Shown here in pieces: positions 62,646-64,000 of a DNA stretch of 64,000 nt. The notes under the pieces were generated by a model. It made no database searches. It saw only the letters and a list, made by a program, of their open reading frames with translations, and was not told the origin of the DNA. The stretch is from Micromonospora sp. KC213 (GTDB taxonomy: Bacteria; Actinomycetota; Actinomycetes; Mycobacteriales; Micromonosporaceae): positions 51,883-115,882 of the forward strand of contig NZ_SMKF01000004.1 of the NCBI RefSeq assembly GCF_004348325.1, written 5' to 3'. Positions within the stretch are counted from its first letter, which is position 1. Each line of letters begins with the position of its first letter. The position numbers and the translations under genes were made by a program.

Positions 62646-63311
62646 ATGGATGCTGAAATCCCGACTGGCGGGGTCGTCGTCGTTATCGATGTGATTCGGG
62701 CTTTTACTACGGCCGCGGTTGCTTTCGAGCGTGGCGTGACAGAGATAGCCTGTGCGCCGTCAGTCGAGGTCGGCCGAGGTCTCCGGCGGCTGCACCCCGA
62801 CGGCCTTCTGGTCGGGGAGACCAACGGGCTCAAGCCCGTGGATTTCGACTTCGGGAACTCGCCGTTCGAAATGTCGGCGGCGCGGCTTGACGGCCGGCGT
62901 CTGATCCAGGCGACATCGAACGGCACGCTCGGGCTCGCCCGGTGTCCGGACCCGACGGCGCTGCTCGCGGTGTCAGCGCTCAATGTCGGTGCCACCGCCC
63001 GATGGATCGCGAGCAACCACGCCGAGACTCCGTGCACAATCATCTGCACCGGGAGGACCGCTGAGGACTGGGCCTGTGCGAGGCACCTGAGCCACCTTCT
63101 CAACGGGTCAGCGCCGCGACGGGCAGACCTGGTCGCTGGCATCATGGACGGCGCCGCCGAGCACGCTCGTGGCTATGCACAGTTCCCCGCGTCCGAACGT
63201 GTTGATCTTTCCAGCGATCTCCCTTTCTGCTGCGATGTCGACCGGGCCGAGTTTGCCATGGTCGGCGATGTCCGCAAAGATCACGTTGTCCTCGCAAAGG
63301 TGCCGTGCTGA
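62646..63311 (+). CDS. 2-phosphosulfolactate phosphatase-like protein (ComB family)
   Basis: A 221-residue protein of the ComB family. IPTGGVVVVIDVIRAFTTAA, IQATSNGTLGLARC and TIICTGRTAEDW are the conserved parts that build the phosphatase site with acidic and Asn residues. The reaction in coenzyme M synthesis is hydrolysis of 2-phosphosulfolactate; actinomycetes lack that pathway, so another phosphate ester is likely. The start is uncertain: ATG 62646 or GTG 62553 with GGGAGG upstream. Confidence 0.72.
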   Translation: MDAEIPTGGVVVVIDVIRAFTTAAVAFERGVTEIACAPSVEVGRGLRRLHPDGLLVGETNGLKPVDFDFGNSPFEMSAARLDGRRLIQATSNGTLGLARCPDPTALLAVSALNVGATARWIASNHAETPCTIICTGRTAEDWACARHLSHLLNGSAPRRADLVAGIMDGAAEHARGYAQFPASERVDLSSDLPFCCDVDRAEFAMVGDVRKDHVVLAKVPC

Positions 63312-63873
63312 AATGACCTGTCTTCGGGCCCGTCATCAGCCAAGTCGGCTGGAAGTGTCGGGGGCCAGCCTGGTCTTCGGCGCTGGCTGACATCCGATAT
63401 CGTCCCGTGATCAGCACCGACTCGGCGTCCGGATCCGCCGATGGTGCGGCGGCGTCGCTCGATCTGCCGTTCCACCGCGCGCTCATCGGTTCCGAGATCG
63501 ATGAGGACCGCGACAACACCGCCGACCAGCGGTACGCCGCAGTTCTGACGCCCCGCGCGGACGGCTTGGCGTACGCCCCGCCACCGCCTGAAGCGCGACG
63601 AGTCGGCGACAATGTCGACGTTCCCAGCAGGCGAGCCGGCGGGTCAAGGGCCCTACATACCTTGTGGGTGTGCCGAGAGCCTTGGTGACTTCAGGGCCGC
63701 CGCTGGAACCGTAGATCGGCTTTTCGCGCGCCGTGCGGGAAGGGCCGTACGTGTCCGTGGCCGGTGCCGTGCCGATCGCGGACGACGGGGCCAGCCGCTC
63801 CGGGAGACGTCTACGCGCACGTACGTTGCCTGGACATGCCGAGCAAGCGCTGCGCGAAATCGGTGCGACGCTG
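63312..63873. other. non-coding stretch before IS21 end
   Basis: A plus-strand frame from 63407 to 63688 is open, but it has no ribosome site or family resemblance. Nothing else is recognised. Confidence 0.3.
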
Positions 63874-63943
63874 TGTCAACGCCGGCTGAAGTTTGACCCC
63901 TCTGTTCCGGCCGAATGTTGACCCCCTCGTTGGTTGTTGATGT
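63874..63943. repeat. IS21-family element terminal repeats
   Basis: The sequence begins TGTCAACGCCGGCTGAAG and continues with TTTGACCCCTCTG and GTTGACCCCCTCG, repeated sites of the kind bound by the IS21 transposase at element ends. The istB end lies immediately inside. This marks the boundary of an element that continues past the window. Confidence 0.6.
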
Positions 63944-64000
63944 TCAGTCGTTGGTCTTGGTGGCTGCGGGAACGCGGCCGAGGTCGCGGTCTTTGAGCCG
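63944..64000 (-). CDS. istB: IS21-family helper ATPase IstB, C-terminal end only
   Basis: The last 18 residues (RLKDRDLGRVPAATKTND) and the stop codon are present; the gene continues to the right. This ending is typical of IstB from actinomycete IS21 elements, and it lies directly next to IS21-type terminal repeats. The ATPase helps IstA transpose the element. Confidence 0.6.
   Translation of the reverse strand, partial: RLKDRDLGRVPAATKTND

Noticed and set aside
1..64000. CRISPR arrays and tRNA genes
   Set aside because: No regularly spaced repeat series and no T-loop-like sequence with matching acceptor stems were found by eye. A dedicated search would be needed to exclude them fully.

Overview
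The window is high-GC DNA with GTG/ATG starts and strong AGGAGG-type ribosome sites. It looks like the chromosome of a Gram-positive actinomycete, most likely Micromonosporaceae. That family is inferred from WXG/ESX-type proteins, the many GntR/TetR/PadR/HxlR/MerR regulators, actinobacterial insertion-sequence families and a c-di-AMP riboswitch in front of an NlpC/P60 hydrolase. No rRNA, tRNA or CRISPR array was found by eye.

Layout. 0-3.3 kb: a sugar-type binding lipoprotein cut by the window edge, a divergent GntR regulator, a DJ-1/PfpI protein and an alpha/beta hydrolase. 4.6-6.9 kb: a compact ESX-associated locus (membrane protein, tandem YbaB-like protein, small EspC-like protein with a YxxxD export motif, WXG-like membrane protein). 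7.6-12 kb: TetR and FBP zinc protein, a broken Crp-type regulator, a conserved hypothetical and a membrane-anchored Asp-box beta-propeller. 11.8-13 kb: a MerR-type promoter driving a chimeric gene, hydrolase N-terminus joined to MerR C-terminus. 13-28 kb: a graveyard of mobile DNA (IS5-, IS701-like and ISL3-like fragments, two copies of the 5' region of one tyrosine recombinase, split ABC genes, an Imm21 pseudogene) with intact regulator/enzyme pairs between them (TetR/VOC, PadR/membrane protein, TetR/ABM monooxygenase), a GNAT acetyltransferase and a cold-shock gene. 28-36 kb: AraC, DinB, two SDR-type enzymes, an HxlR regulator and more broken genes.

36.2-43.8 kb is the cleanest operon: a 930-residue secreted Asp-box/VPS10-like propeller protein, a complete carbohydrate-type ABC importer in unusual order (permease, binding protein, ATPase, permease) and a proline-rich lipoprotein. 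The likely logic is extracellular attack on a polymer followed by import of the product; the substrate is unknown.

46.1-51.6 kb holds the most system-like accessory module: a TIGR02452-type poly(ADP-ribose) glycohydrolase macrodomain protein translationally coupled to a small basic protein that is frameshifted, then an unrecognised 464-residue protein, a MoxR-type AAA+ ATPase and an overlapping metallopeptidase/VWA protein (DUF2201 type). Downstream a methyltransferase sits between two inward-facing IS21-like ends. 53-58 kb has small hypothetical, gamma-carbonic-anhydrase-like and DUF402 proteins and an FAD monooxygenase. 59.4-60.2 kb is a c-di-AMP (ydaO) riboswitch and its secreted NlpC/P60 hydrolase. 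60.6-63.3 kb is a second NmrA/HxlR divergent pair, a DUF1905 protein and a ComB-like phosphatase. The right edge enters an IS21-family element (istB end).
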